From Acholeplasma sp. (GTDB lineage Bacteria > Bacillota_I > Bacilli_A > Acholeplasmatales > UBA5453): a stretch of 64,000 nt of DNA. Positions 1 through 8,423 of the stretch are shown piece by piece. The DNA lies in the NCBI GenBank assembly GCA_012839355.1, contig DUNK01000013.1:1-64000 (forward strand), given 5' to 3'. The notes beneath the pieces are model-generated. The model was not told where the DNA came from. It ran no database searches and saw only the letters and a program-made list of their open reading frames with translations. Both the position numbers and the translations under genes were made by a program. Each line of letters opens with the position of its first letter. Positions within the stretch are counted from its first letter, which is position 1.

Positions 1-1
1 T

Positions 2-118
2 AATGATCTAAAAGGTAAAGGTTTTGACCCAAGAAAATTATTAAAACCAGGGACTGAAGCAATCATTGAAGTAGTTAAAGAAAAACTAACTATGTATGGC
101 TCAGTTAACAAGGCATAA
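2..118 (+). CDS. fba: class II fructose-bisphosphate aldolase, C-terminal end only
   Basis: The frame is open from the left edge to TAA and gives 38 residues. The segment FDPRKLLKPG and the ending GSVNKA match my recollection of the C-terminus of class II, zinc-dependent fructose-1,6-bisphosphate aldolase of Bacillota (FbaA ends FGSSNKA). The enzyme cleaves fructose-1,6-bisphosphate in glycolysis. The catalytic barrel lies outside the window, so the call rests on the tail alone. A strong terminator follows 20 nt downstream. Confidence 0.75.
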   Translation, partial: NDLKGKGFDPRKLLKPGTEAIIEVVKEKLTMYGSVNKA

Positions 119-137
119 ATAGTTTTAAAGTAACAAT

Positions 138-170
138 AAGGCTTTGGTAAACCCAAAGCCTTTTATTTTT
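138..170 (+). terminator. rho-independent terminator after the aldolase gene
   Basis: A 10-bp perfect stem, AAGGCTTTGG with CCAAAGCCTT around a 5-nt loop, is followed by TTTTATTTTT. It separates the aldolase transcript from the next gene. Confidence 0.85.
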
Positions 171-210
171 AAATATATAATGTAAAATAGAAGTGTAAGG
201 AGAAAAGGAA

Positions 211-756
211 ATGAAAGATGTAGTGTTTAATGACTATGCAAGTTGGTTAATTGAAAACGATGAGTTTTTAAAAGAAATAAAAGAAAAATCAATTTTTGTT
301 TATGAAAAATATGAATCTATATTTAAAGTGGTTGCTCATCTTTATGATTTAAAAGTTGCGAATCAAGAACTAACTTTAAATGAAGAAGAAATATTTGCAA
401 GCGGCTTCTATTTTTTATATATTCAAATAGAAAACATAAAACTAATTAAGAAATCTTTCTTTAATGAAAGTTTAAAAGAACTTAAAAAAGAAGAAAAAGC
501 GGTTAGCTTTTATTTAGATGTTCATGAGTTTATTAATATAATTGATAGTAATGTAGAAGATAAAGATATAACTAAACCTTTAATAGAAATTGAAAATGAA
601 ATACTTTTATGTTTTAAGGAAAAAAGACCTTTAAGAGAAGAAATATATGAAGAGTTTGATAATAAACTTGAAAAATTATATAAAGAAAATGATATAGAGT
701 TTTATTCAATTGCAAGCATCTTTTATTCAATAGCCGAAATATACGATTTAATTTAA
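211..756 (+). CDS. hypothetical protein, 181 aa
   Basis: I do not recognise this protein. It has a clear ribosome binding site (AAGGAG) before the ATG. The product is acidic, rich in Glu, Lys, Ile and Phe, probably all-helical, and without a signal peptide or obvious membrane segment. It stands alone between two terminators, so it is a single-gene transcript. Codon use resembles the neighbouring housekeeping genes, which argues that it is a real gene. Confidence 0.6.
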   Translation: MKDVVFNDYASWLIENDEFLKEIKEKSIFVYEKYESIFKVVAHLYDLKVANQELTLNEEEIFASGFYFLYIQIENIKLIKKSFFNESLKELKKEEKAVSFYLDVHEFINIIDSNVEDKDITKPLIEIENEILLCFKEKRPLREEIYEEFDNKLEKLYKENDIEFYSIASIFYSIAEIYDLI

Positions 757-772
757 AAGAAGAAGAATAAAG

Positions 773-798
773 AAAAACACAGCCGACGCTGTGTTTTT
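773..798 (+). terminator. terminator after the 181-aa gene
   Basis: An 11-bp stem AAAAACACAGC / GCTGTGTTTTT closes on a 4-nt loop and ends in a T run. It lies 16 nt after the stop codon. Confidence 0.85.
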
Positions 799-811
799 AA
801 ATGAGTAAATA

Positions 812-930
812 TTAAATTTCTAAAAGCCAATCAATAATATTAACTACATTAATGCCATTATAATTGCCTAATCCTAATTTATCATTAGTTAAAATTGTTT
901 TAGGATAATTATCAATTAATAGTTTAATAG
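812..930 (-). pseudogene. C-terminal remnant of a DUF4143-type AAA ATPase
   Basis: Read on the minus strand, this piece ends at TAA and encodes about 38 residues including LLIDNYPKTILTND and VVNIIDWLLEI. This is the typical end of ATPases of the AAA_14/DUF4143 family, where DNYPK..LT and NIIDFLL motifs close the protein. Nothing upstream continues it: the frame runs into two tandem hairpins. No complete gene or start is present, so I read it as a decayed fragment. Two full members of the family lie at 53-54 kb and 59-60 kb. Confidence 0.55.
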
Positions 931-935
931 TTAAT

Positions 936-1002
936 AGAGTTGTTCCATTTCAAACAACTCTCACAAAAAACAAGAAGACTTGTTTCATTCCAAACAACTC
1001 TT
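936..1002. repeat. two tandem, similar hairpins
   Basis: The first (936-961) pairs AGAGTTGTT with AACAACTCT around CCATTTCA. The second (975-1002) pairs AAGACTTGTT with AACAACTCTT, one mismatch, around TCATTCCA. The two hairpins are near copies 39 nt apart. They sit directly against the ATPase remnant. Function unknown. Confidence 0.6.
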
Positions 1003-1030
1003 AATAAAAAATATTTTAAGTTATGAAAGA

Positions 1031-1059
1031 AAAAAACACAGATTTAAACTGTGTTTTTT
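1031..1059 (-). terminator. terminator of the lysS transcript
   Basis: An 11-bp stem AAAAAACACAG / CTGTGTTTTTT lies just after the lysS stop. It is symmetric and would also stop transcription from the left. Confidence 0.85.
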
Positions 1060-1064
1060 GCAGT

Positions 1065-2555
1065 TTATTTATATACTTTATGTCTCATGTGTGGGAATAG
1101 TATGATATCTCTTATGTTAGGAACATCAAGTAGTAACATAATGAATCTATCTATTCCAATGCCTAAACCACCAGTAGGTGGAAGGCCGTGTTCTAATGCT
1201 TCTAGATAATCATAATCCATTTCACTAGCTTCTAAGTTTCCAAGTTCTCGTTCCTTTAATTGAGCTTCAAATCTTTCTTTTTGATCGATTGGGTCATTTA
1301 ATTCACTAAAGGCGTTAGCGTATTCTCTACCATCAATAAAAAGTTCAAATCGATCAGCGAAACGAGAATCTTTCTCGTTTTTCTTAGCTAGAGGACTAAT
1401 ATCTGTTGGATGATGATAAACAAATGTAGGTTGAACGATTGTTTTTTCAACGAATCTATCAAAGAAAGCCTCAACTATGTGACCAACACGATAGTGTTTT
1501 TCAACAGTTATATCGTGTTCTTTAGCGATCTTTTTCGCTTCTTCTAAAGATTTAACATTTTTAAAATCAATATTTGTTTGTTCTTTGATTGCATCAGTCA
1601 TAGTAATGCGTTTAAATGGTTTTTTAAGACTTATCTTTTTATCTTGATAAGTAATCTCATAAGTTCCTAGTGTGTCATAGGCAACAAAACTAATACAGTC
1701 TTCAACTAAATCCATCATGCCTTCCATATCGCTATATGCTTCATATGCTTCAACAGTAGTGAATTCAGGGTTATGTTGTGGGCTCATGCCTTCGTTTCTA
1801 AATAAGCGACCAATTTCATAAACCTTTTCTAATCCACCAACGATTAATTTTTTAAGTGGAAGTTCAGTTGCGATTCTTAAATAGAAGTCCATATCTAATG
1901 TATTATGGTGTGTAATAAATGGTCTTGCGGTAGCTCCGCCCAAGATTGGTTGTAAGATTGGGGTTTCTACCTCTACAAAGCCTTTTCCATCAAAAAACTT
2001 TTGGAAAGAACGAATGATTTTAGGTCTTGCAAGAGCGATGTTTTTTGAGTTTTCATCAACGAGCAAATCGATGTATCTTTTTCTTCTAATTTCTTCAATA
2101 TCTTGTAAACCGCCCCACTTATCAGGAAGTTGTTTTAAAGCTTTTGATAGGTGTGTGTATTTTAAAACTTTAACAGTTAATTCACCCATATTAGTTCTAA
2201 ATAATACTCCTTCAACACCGATGATATCGCCTAAGTCAGAAAGTAAAAAAACTTCATAAGCGTGTTCGCCTATTTGGTCTTTTCTTACATAGATTTGTAG
2301 TTGTGCATCTCTATCTTGGATAGTTAAAAAAGCGACTTTTCCTTGCAGTCTTTTTCTCATTATCCGGCCAGCGATAGTAACACTAACGTTCAATTCTTCA
2401 AGAGCGGCTTTATCTAAGTCTCCATACTTATTTATAATTTCAGTGTTTGTATGAGTTCTTTTAAAAGCATGTCCAAAAGGATCTACGCCTAATTCTTTAT
2501 ATTTTTTAAGTTTATCTCTTCTTACTTGTTCTTGTTCAGAAAGTTTAATATCCAT
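1065..2555 (-). CDS. lysS: lysyl-tRNA synthetase, class II
   Basis: Charges tRNA-Lys with lysine in the cytoplasm. The 496-aa length is normal for bacterial class II LysRS. An N-terminal OB-fold anticodon-binding domain (about residues 55-150) precedes the class II catalytic core. Motif 2 is visible as GRLFRNEGMSPQHNPEFT and motif 3 as GGLGIGIDRFIM near the C-terminus. A good ribosome binding site (AAGGAG) precedes the ATG. It is last in the minus-strand run tilS-hpt-ftsH-rqcP-lysS and ends at a terminator. The order ftsH...lysS is common in Bacillota. Confidence 0.97.
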   Translation of the reverse strand: MDIKLSEQEQVRRDKLKKYKELGVDPFGHAFKRTHTNTEIINKYGDLDKAALEELNVSVTIAGRIMRKRLQGKVAFLTIQDRDAQLQIYVRKDQIGEHAYEVFLLSDLGDIIGVEGVLFRTNMGELTVKVLKYTHLSKALKQLPDKWGGLQDIEEIRRKRYIDLLVDENSKNIALARPKIIRSFQKFFDGKGFVEVETPILQPILGGATARPFITHHNTLDMDFYLRIATELPLKKLIVGGLEKVYEIGRLFRNEGMSPQHNPEFTTVEAYEAYSDMEGMMDLVEDCISFVAYDTLGTYEITYQDKKISLKKPFKRITMTDAIKEQTNIDFKNVKSLEEAKKIAKEHDITVEKHYRVGHIVEAFFDRFVEKTIVQPTFVYHHPTDISPLAKKNEKDSRFADRFELFIDGREYANAFSELNDPIDQKERFEAQLKERELGNLEASEMDYDYLEALEHGLPPTGGLGIGIDRFIMLLLDVPNIRDIILFPHMRHKVYK

Positions 2556-2614
2556 TTTAACAACTCCTTATAGTTAGTGATTATAACAAAATGTCTTATA
2601 AAAAGCCACAACAA

Positions 2615-2863
2615 CTACGTTGTGACTTTTTCTTCTTTGATAAGTTTATACATTAAATCATCTTTAAGAAGAACAAGGCTAGTTACCTCTACAATTATTA
2701 TTTTTGCTGCAAACATAATTTTAATGGTATCGCCTATTTTAACTTTGTATCCTGGTTTTTGGATTTTATCATTAACATAAACAAACTCATTAGTTGTTGC
2801 CTCTTTAGCAACTGTACGCCTTCTTATTAATCTTGATACCTTTAAATATTTATCAAGTCTCAT
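2615..2863 (-). CDS. rqcP: S4-domain RNA-binding protein, RqcP/HslR-like
   Basis: A small (82-aa) S4-fold protein beginning [13 protein letters not shown], the usual start of the family that includes B. subtilis RqcP (YabO) and Hsp15. Such proteins bind 23S rRNA/tRNA on split 50S subunits and help ribosome-associated quality control. The ORF track starts 11 codons earlier, but the family begins at this Met; the gene then overlaps the end of ftsH by 11 nt, implying translational coupling. The symbol is by similarity; RqcP and Hsp15 cannot be separated by eye. Confidence 0.8.
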   Translation of the reverse strand: MRLDKYLKVSRLIRRRTVAKEATTNEFVYVNDKIQKPGYKVKIGDTIKIMFAAKIIIVEVTSLVLLKDDLMYKLIKEEKVTT

Positions 2864-4778
2864 CGTTAGTTTTTTCTTCTTGTTTAGCTTCTTCAACTTC
2901 CTCTTCTACAAGGCCGTTATTTTTATCATATCTACTTAAGCCGCCAGTTTTTACAATCTCATCAATGTCTTGTTTAGTGAGTGTTTCAACTTTCATTAAG
3001 TAATCAGCAATTGTATCTAGAAGTTTTCTGTTTTCTTTTAAAACTTTATGTGCCAATTCATAGGCTTCATTCATAATTTTTCTAACTTCAGTATCAATTT
3101 CTAAGGCAACTTGGTCAGAGAAATTTTTAGTTTGGAAGTAATCTCTACCTAAGAAAACATCGCCTGAGTTAGCCTCGTATTGAATAGGACCTAAATCGCT
3201 CATACCATATTCCGTAACCATCGCTCTAGCGATTCTTGTTGCTGTTTGGAAGTCTTGATAAGCTCCAGTAGTAACATCACCAAACACTATCTCTTCGGCA
3301 ACACGACCACCTAAATAACCCACAATTTTAGCGGTTAATGATTGTTTAGATTGTAAGAATGTTTCTTCTTCAGGAATCATTAAGTTATACCCGCCAGCTC
3401 TACCTCTAGCAACGATTGTAACTTTTTGGACAATATTTGAATGTTCAACTTTTAAGCCGATTACGGCGTGTCCTGCTTCGTGATAAGCGATAATTTCTTT
3501 TTCTTTTTCTGACATTTTACGACTTCTCTTTGCAGGCCCTAACATAACTCTATCTGTTGCTTCATCTATATCGTGTACTTCAATAACTTTTCTATTAGCT
3601 CTTGCTGCAAGAAGAGCCGCCTCATTTAATAAGTTTTCTAAGTCAGCACCGCTAAAGCCTGGTGTTCTTTGAGCAATGTGGGCAAAATTAACATCTTCAG
3701 CAAAGTTTTTATTTTTTGCGTGAACATTTAAAATTGCTTCTCTACCGCGAACATCTGGTAAGTCGATTGTAATAGTACGGTCAAATCTACCTGGTCTTAA
3801 TAAAGCTGGGTCTAAAATGTCTGCTCTGTTTGTTGCAGCCATAATGATAATGCCCACACTTTGGTCAAACCCATCCATTTCAACAAGAAGTTGGTTAAGT
3901 GTTTGTTCGCGTTCATCGTGTCCACCACCTAAACCTGCCCCTCTTTGTCTACCGACTGCATCAATTTCATCGATAAAGATGATACATGGGGCGTTTTGTT
4001 TAGCAGCTTTAAATAAATCTCTAACTCTTGATGCACCGACCCCAACAAACATCTCAACGAAGTCAGAACCACTAATTGAGAAGAAAGGAACGCCAGCTTC
4101 GCCTGAAACGGCTCTTGCCAGTAATGTTTTACCTGTTCCAGGATCACCAACTAGTAAAACACCACGTGGGATTCTTGCACCAATATCGCGGTATTTTTTT
4201 GGATATTTTAAGAAGTCCACGATTTCTGCCAACTCTTCTTTTTCTTCATCAACCCCAGCAACATCCGCAAATGTTGTTGTTTTCTTTGTTGCTACTCTTG
4301 CTGGTGATCTAGCGAAGTCAAAGGCTTGTTTGTTTGCTCCGCCACCACGCATTGTTCTATATAAAAACACACCTAGTGTAATAAGTAGAATTATTGGGAA
4401 CAATATTGATAAAATGTCCCAAAAAGACACACTAGATTTTTCTTTGTAAACAGCGATGTTGTTTTCGGTTAACACTTGTTCAACTAATGCCCAGTTTTGA
4501 TTGTGTAAAACGAAGTTATATTTGAGAGAGCCTTGTTCATAAACTTTAATTCTATAAGAATTAGTGTCTGTACCGATTGGCTCCCAAGTAATTGTATGAT
4601 TATTAAACTCGCCATTTTCAATCATCTCTACAAACTGAGAATAGTTTAAGGCATCGGGTGCTTTAGGTGATGTTAATCTTTGGATAAAGAAAAATGAACC
4701 AAATAGAATTAACGCAAAAACTATATATATTCCGAACCCCTTTAATGGGCCCTTGTTTTCGTTTGGTTTCTTTTCCAT
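2853..4778 (-). CDS. ftsH: ATP-dependent zinc metalloprotease FtsH
   Basis: Membrane-anchored AAA+ protease that degrades unassembled membrane proteins and regulators. At 641 aa it is full length. Two transmembrane segments (about residues 15-32 and 118-140) flank an external domain. The AAA module has Walker A GDPGTGKT, Walker [12 protein letters not shown] and the second region of homology (AATNR...RPGRFDR). The zinc site HEAGH is intact. The C-terminus is Glu/Lys-rich. It lies 6 nt downstream of hpt and overlaps the rqcP-like gene, so these genes form one operon. Confidence 0.98.
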   Translation of the reverse strand: MEKKPNENKGPLKGFGIYIVFALILFGSFFFIQRLTSPKAPDALNYSQFVEMIENGEFNNHTITWEPIGTDTNSYRIKVYEQGSLKYNFVLHNQNWALVEQVLTENNIAVYKEKSSVSFWDILSILFPIILLITLGVFLYRTMRGGGANKQAFDFARSPARVATKKTTTFADVAGVDEEKEELAEIVDFLKYPKKYRDIGARIPRGVLLVGDPGTGKTLLARAVSGEAGVPFFSISGSDFVEMFVGVGASRVRDLFKAAKQNAPCIIFIDEIDAVGRQRGAGLGGGHDEREQTLNQLLVEMDGFDQSVGIIIMAATNRADILDPALLRPGRFDRTITIDLPDVRGREAILNVHAKNKNFAEDVNFAHIAQRTPGFSGADLENLLNEAALLAARANRKVIEVHDIDEATDRVMLGPAKRSRKMSEKEKEIIAYHEAGHAVIGLKVEHSNIVQKVTIVARGRAGGYNLMIPEEETFLQSKQSLTAKIVGYLGGRVAEEIVFGDVTTGAYQDFQTATRIARAMVTEYGMSDLGPIQYEANSGDVFLGRDYFQTKNFSDQVALEIDTEVRKIMNEAYELAHKVLKENRKLLDTIADYLMKVETLTKQDIDEIVKTGGLSRYDKNNGLVEEEVEEAKQEEKTNDET

Positions 4779-4784
4779 TAAGTA

Positions 4785-5342
4785 TTACTCCTCATCTTTC
4801 ATATAATAATGTTCTTTTAATACGCCTACATATGGCAGATTCCTATATAACTCATTAAAGTCTAAACCATAACCGACTACAAAATATTTAGGTATGGTTA
4901 CACCTATATATTTAGGTTCAAAAGGAATAACTCTTCCTTCAGGTTTATCTAACAGAGTTACAACTTCAACGCTTTTTGCGCCTCTGTGTAAAAGTAATTT
5001 TGCGACAACATTTAATGTTTTGCCTGTATCAACGATATCTTCGCAAATTAAAATATCACGATCAACAACAGAAGTATTAATATCCATTAAGATTTTAATA
5101 TCTCCTGAAGATGAGATACCGCCTTTATAACTCGAAACGTCCATAAATTCTAGTTGAACAGGCAAATCAACATATCTCATTAAATCAGACATAAAAGGTA
5201 TACAACCATTTAAAAGACCTAATAAAATTAAATTATCAGAATCTTTATAGTCTTCAGTAATTTGTTTGCCGAGTCTTTTACAAATCTCATTAATTTCATC
5301 TGCTGAAACTAAAACTTTTTCAATTGCTTTGTCTAAATTCAT
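4785..5342 (-). CDS. hpt: hypoxanthine phosphoribosyltransferase
   Basis: Purine salvage enzyme that converts hypoxanthine or guanine plus PRPP to IMP or GMP. The PRPP-binding motif ILICEDIVDTGKTL is clear and the length (185 aa) is standard. It sits between tilS (1 nt gap) and ftsH (6 nt gap), the conserved Bacillota tilS-hpt-ftsH order. In B. subtilis, HprT and TilS also interact in regulation of ftsH; whether that holds here is inference. Confidence 0.95.
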   Translation of the reverse strand: MNLDKAIEKVLVSADEINEICKRLGKQITEDYKDSDNLILLGLLNGCIPFMSDLMRYVDLPVQLEFMDVSSYKGGISSSGDIKILMDINTSVVDRDILICEDIVDTGKTLNVVAKLLLHRGAKSVEVVTLLDKPEGRVIPFEPKYIGVTIPKYFVVGYGLDFNELYRNLPYVGVLKEHYYMKDEE

Positions 5343-5343
5343 G

Positions 5344-6621
5344 TCACTTTCTCCTATAAATTAGTATTAGTTTATCCGTTAAATCTGGATGATTGTTAGT
5401 ATATTTTCCTAGCACTGCTAAGATATTATCATCATTATCAACAATCAAAATATCATTATCTCTTTCGTTTAGTGGAACCTTTTTATCAATATAAAAATCT
5501 TTTAATTTTTTATGGCCATAGGGGAAGTATAACTTATCGCCATCTTTTCGTGTTCGTGCATATAGTGGTTGTACCTTATTATTATAACATAAATATAATG
5601 GATTGCTTATGTTTTCCTCAATTTTATTATTTAAAATAATAACTTTACCATTTGGCAAAATGTTTTCTTTATCAAAATAAAGTTGTTGTTTAAAAGGAAG
5701 TATCTTTGATTTTAAAGCGATATGTGCGCTATCATAAACTTTAATAAATTCTAAGTTATCGCCTAAATCAAGTGTAGCGTTTGGGCCAGAAGAAGCAAGA
5801 AAATCAGTGATCATCATAATCTTTTCTGTTGAGATGTTTAAGTTATGCTCTTCTAGCATATACGCAATAACATCAACTTTTAATGCCTCATCTAACTTTA
5901 AAAACTCATCAATATTAAAAGAAAGAGAACCATTTAAAAATTTAATTGTTTCATTTCTAATAAAATTAAAAGCATCAGAAAGATTTTTGTTGTATTCGAT
6001 TACTTTAGTTAAAAAGGCACTATTATCTTTAATTAGATATGGGATAACATTATGTCTAATTTTATTTCTTGTATAGTCTTCTGATAAGTTTGATTGATCA
6101 AAAAAGTATTTAATGTTGTGTTTTTTTGCGTAATTAATGATTTCATCTTTAGCAACATATAATAGAGGTTTAATGAAATACATATAATATTTATAATAGC
6201 TTTGTTGCATTCCTGCATAACCTAAGAGGTTTGATCCGCGTGAAAGTTTTAAAATAATTGTTTCAGCTAAATCATTTAAATGATGAGCAGTAACAATTAC
6301 ATCAGTATGATACTTTTTCGCAACATCAATTAAATGTTTCCTTCTTAAATCGCTAGCAACGCTTTGGAAGTTTTCGTTTTCATCTATATTTAAAATAAAA
6401 TATTCAAAAGAAATATTATTGTTTTTACATAAATCTTTAATGTAGTTAGCTTCAGTTACTGATTCTTTTCTTTGTTGGTGATTAAAATTAACAACAACCA
6501 AAGAATAATTTAATTCCATTAAAATATCTAACAACACAAGAGAATCAATGCCGCCGGAGACACTAATAACGATTTTTTTCTTTTTGTGGGGTGCTAAAAT
6601 TTTGCTTACTGTATCTTTCAT
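5344..6621 (-). CDS. tilS: tRNA(Ile)-lysidine synthase
   Basis: Modifies the wobble C of tRNA-Ile(CAU) to lysidine so that it reads AUA. The N-terminal PP-loop ATPase has SGGIDSLVLLD (residues about 21-31), followed by the HHLNDLAET segment of the family. The C-terminal region (about 330-425) corresponds to the TilS C domain, with the R-DGDK-F motif seen as TRKDGDKLYFPYGHKK. It is the first gene of the minus-strand operon. AUA is common in this AT-rich genome, so the enzyme should be essential. Confidence 0.95.
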   Translation of the reverse strand: MKDTVSKILAPHKKKKIVISVSGGIDSLVLLDILMELNYSLVVVNFNHQQRKESVTEANYIKDLCKNNNISFEYFILNIDENENFQSVASDLRRKHLIDVAKKYHTDVIVTAHHLNDLAETIILKLSRGSNLLGYAGMQQSYYKYYMYFIKPLLYVAKDEIINYAKKHNIKYFFDQSNLSEDYTRNKIRHNVIPYLIKDNSAFLTKVIEYNKNLSDAFNFIRNETIKFLNGSLSFNIDEFLKLDEALKVDVIAYMLEEHNLNISTEKIMMITDFLASSGPNATLDLGDNLEFIKVYDSAHIALKSKILPFKQQLYFDKENILPNGKVIILNNKIEENISNPLYLCYNNKVQPLYARTRKDGDKLYFPYGHKKLKDFYIDKKVPLNERDNDILIVDNDDNILAVLGKYTNNHPDLTDKLILIYRRK

Positions 6622-6641
6622 ATAACCACCTTGTTTATGTT

Positions 6642-6650
6642 ATTATAACA
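6642..6650 (-). promoter_or_regulatory. extended -10 promoter of the tilS operon
   Basis: On the minus strand the sequence is TGTTATAAT, an extended -10 element (TGnTATAAT), just upstream of tilS. No good -35 is seen. Confidence 0.55.
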
Positions 6651-6747
6651 TAATCAAAAGGAATAAATTAGAGTTGAGATTATAAATTTTAAAGAAATGT
6701 AAATTTTAAAAAAACAACTCAATTTATATTTTTATTATTAAATTCTA

Positions 6748-6756
6748 TGTTATAAT
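6748..6756 (+). promoter_or_regulatory. extended -10 promoter of maf
   Basis: TGTTATAAT lies 21 nt before the maf start, with GGAGG between. It is divergent from the tilS promoter. No clear -35. Confidence 0.55.
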
Positions 6757-6776
6757 AACTTGAAACGGAGGTATGT

Positions 6777-7331
6777 ATGTTAATACTTGCAAGTAATTCA
6801 GAGCGTAGAAAAAAGTTGTTATCTGATATTGGACTTGAGTTTAAAGTTGTTAGTAATGCTGTTTCTGAAGAAATTGACGAAAAACTAAAACCAGAAGATA
6901 CGGTTATTACTTTGTCAAAAAGAAAAGCATATGCAGCCTTTAAACAAAATCCAAATGATACAATAATTGCCGCTGATACAATGGTTTGGGTAGGCGATAC
7001 CCCTATTCACTCTCCTAAAACAGAAGAAGAAGCATACGAAGCGTTAAAAAAACTCTCTGGTCAAAGCCATAAAGTTTATACTGGTGTGACAATTATCAAT
7101 AAGGATAAAGAGATTTCTTTTTACGAAGTTTCAACTGTTTATATGAAAAACTATAATGACATTCAAATATATGAATATATTAAAACAGGCGAACCATACG
7201 GTAAGGCTGGCGGATATGGAATCCAAGGCGAAGGTGGGAAGTTAGTAGAGAGTTATGAAGGGGACTTTTTCACAATCGTTGGTTTACCACTTAAAAAACT
7301 CCAAAAAGAATTAGAAGCATTTAACTATTAA
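6777..7331 (+). CDS. maf: Maf-family nucleoside triphosphate pyrophosphatase
   Basis: House-cleaning enzyme of the Maf/YhdE family, which hydrolyses non-canonical NTPs or dTTP/UTP. The family start LILASNSERRKKLL is complete and the metal-binding region AADTMVWVGD follows at about residues 65-75. Length 184 aa is normal. The ATG has a GGAGG ribosome binding site. Single-gene transcript ending at a strong hairpin that begins at the stop codon. Confidence 0.93.
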   Translation: MLILASNSERRKKLLSDIGLEFKVVSNAVSEEIDEKLKPEDTVITLSKRKAYAAFKQNPNDTIIAADTMVWVGDTPIHSPKTEEEAYEALKKLSGQSHKVYTGVTIINKDKEISFYEVSTVYMKNYNDIQIYEYIKTGEPYGKAGGYGIQGEGGKLVESYEGDFFTIVGLPLKKLQKELEAFNY

Positions 7332-7357
7332 AACGCGAGAGACTCGCGTTTTTTTAA
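7331..7357 (+). terminator. maf terminator
   Basis: Stem AAACGCGAG / CTCGCGTTT with a 3-nt loop and a T run; the first A is the last base of the maf stop codon. Confidence 0.9.
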
Positions 7358-7398
7358 AAAACAAAACGATGCGCACTAAAAATATGACGAATGAGTTT

Positions 7399-7430
7399 GA
7401 TTCGTTTAAAAAATCAAACGAATCTTTTTT
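7399..7430 (+). terminator. second terminator-like hairpin after maf
   Basis: GATTCGTTT pairs with AAACGAATC around an 8-nt loop, followed by TTTTTT. No gene lies between the two hairpins, so it is a back-up terminator or a trace of a lost gene. Confidence 0.7.
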
Positions 7431-7473
7431 ATCCGTTGACAAAGGAAAAAACACTATGGTAGAGTTAATCATT

Positions 7474-7501
7474 AAAAAACAACCACTCAAGGTTGTTTTT
7501 T
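7474..7501 (-). terminator. hslO terminator, containing the hslO stop codon
   Basis: AAAAAACAACC pairs with GGTTGTTTTTT. On the minus strand the ascending arm encodes the last residues of HslO and the TGA stop falls in the loop, so coding sequence and terminator overlap. Confidence 0.8.
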
Positions 7502-8362
7502 GGTTACTATCTCTGTTAACTCTTTTTCAGTAAAGTTATAGACCTTTTTACAATACTGGCAAATAATCTCTGCTTTTTTATCTTCCTTAATGATTGTTTC
7601 TAATGCTGTGATATCAAGTTTTTGGAGGAGGTTAGAAAAGTATTTTTTAGTGCACTCACAATGATATTTTAGCTCATGTTTTTCTAAGATGTTTTCCGTA
7701 CCATTCGCGAGTAAGGTTAAAAGTTCATTTGTTGATTTGTTGTTGTCAAAGAAGTTTGTTACTGATGTTAGTTTTTGTAAGGCACCTTCAATTTGAATGA
7801 TTGTTTCTTCTGTTGCTTGTGGGAGTAATTGGATGATAAACCCACCTGCGTGTTTGATACTTGTATCTTCATTAACTAAAACACCCAAACCAACAGAAGA
7901 AGGAACCTGTTCAGAAGAACTAAAATAGTAAGTTAAGTCTTCAGCTATTTCACTAGTAATTAATTCTACAGTGGAAGAATAAGCGTTTTTTAAATGAGGG
8001 TTTCTAATAATAGTTAGATGCCCATTTCCAATTGCTAATCCTACCGCAAGTTTATTGCTATCATTATATTTAAGATAAACATCAGGCTTATCAACATTAC
8101 CTCTTACTTCGCCTTGTGCATTTGATTCAGCTAAGAGCCAACCAATAGGTCCATCTCCATCAATTCTTAAGGTAAGAGAACTTTCGTCTTTATTAAAAAA
8201 ACTCATCATTGATGCAGCGGTTAAAAGTCTCCCAAGAGCAGCAGTAGCAGTTGGCCAAGTCTTATGAATTTTTCTTGCTTTTTCAACTAATGTTTTTGTG
8301 TAACTGACATATATTCTTGCTTCGTTATTATAGGCAGTTGCGATTAATAAATGATCTTTCAT
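7487..8362 (-). CDS. hslO: redox-regulated chaperone Hsp33
   Basis: Holdase chaperone switched on by oxidation and heat. The protein is 291 aa, the usual length. The C-terminal zinc switch is present as CEC (about residues 233-235) and CQYC (about 266-269), the CxC...CxxC pattern. The gene ends in TGA, one of the direct proofs that UGA is a stop in this genome. It is divergent from dusB and ends inside its own terminator hairpin. Confidence 0.95.
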   Translation of the reverse strand: MKDHLLIATAYNNEARIYVSYTKTLVEKARKIHKTWPTATAALGRLLTAASMMSFFNKDESSLTLRIDGDGPIGWLLAESNAQGEVRGNVDKPDVYLKYNDSNKLAVGLAIGNGHLTIIRNPHLKNAYSSTVELITSEIAEDLTYYFSSSEQVPSSVGLGVLVNEDTSIKHAGGFIIQLLPQATEETIIQIEGALQKLTSVTNFFDNNKSTNELLTLLANGTENILEKHELKYHCECTKKYFSNLLQKLDITALETIIKEDKKAEIICQYCKKVYNFTEKELTEIVTKKQP

Positions 8363-8399
8363 TTTTTATTTTCCTTTCAATAAATATAAGTATAATATA

Positions 8400-8408
8400 T
8401 GATATAAT
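8400..8408 (+). promoter_or_regulatory. extended -10 promoter of dusB
   Basis: TGATATAAT lies 16 nt before the dusB ATG, with AGGTG as ribosome binding site between. No clear -35. Confidence 0.5.
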
Positions 8409-8423
8409 CAAATAGGTGTTATT

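Noticed and set aside
936-1002. CRISPR-like repeat pair
   Set aside because: The units resemble type II repeats slightly, but there are only two, 39 nt apart, each self-complementary, with no spacer-length gaps, no further units and no cas genes in the window.
3817-4449. 210-aa plus-strand ORF in the track
   Set aside because: It is antisense to the conserved ftsH AAA domain; a shadow frame, like most overlapping track entries.
7487-8362. Mycoplasma code (UGA = Trp)
   Set aside because: hslO and the MATE gene end in TGA at the expected C-termini, Trp positions use TGG, and the tRNA-Trp has anticodon CCA.
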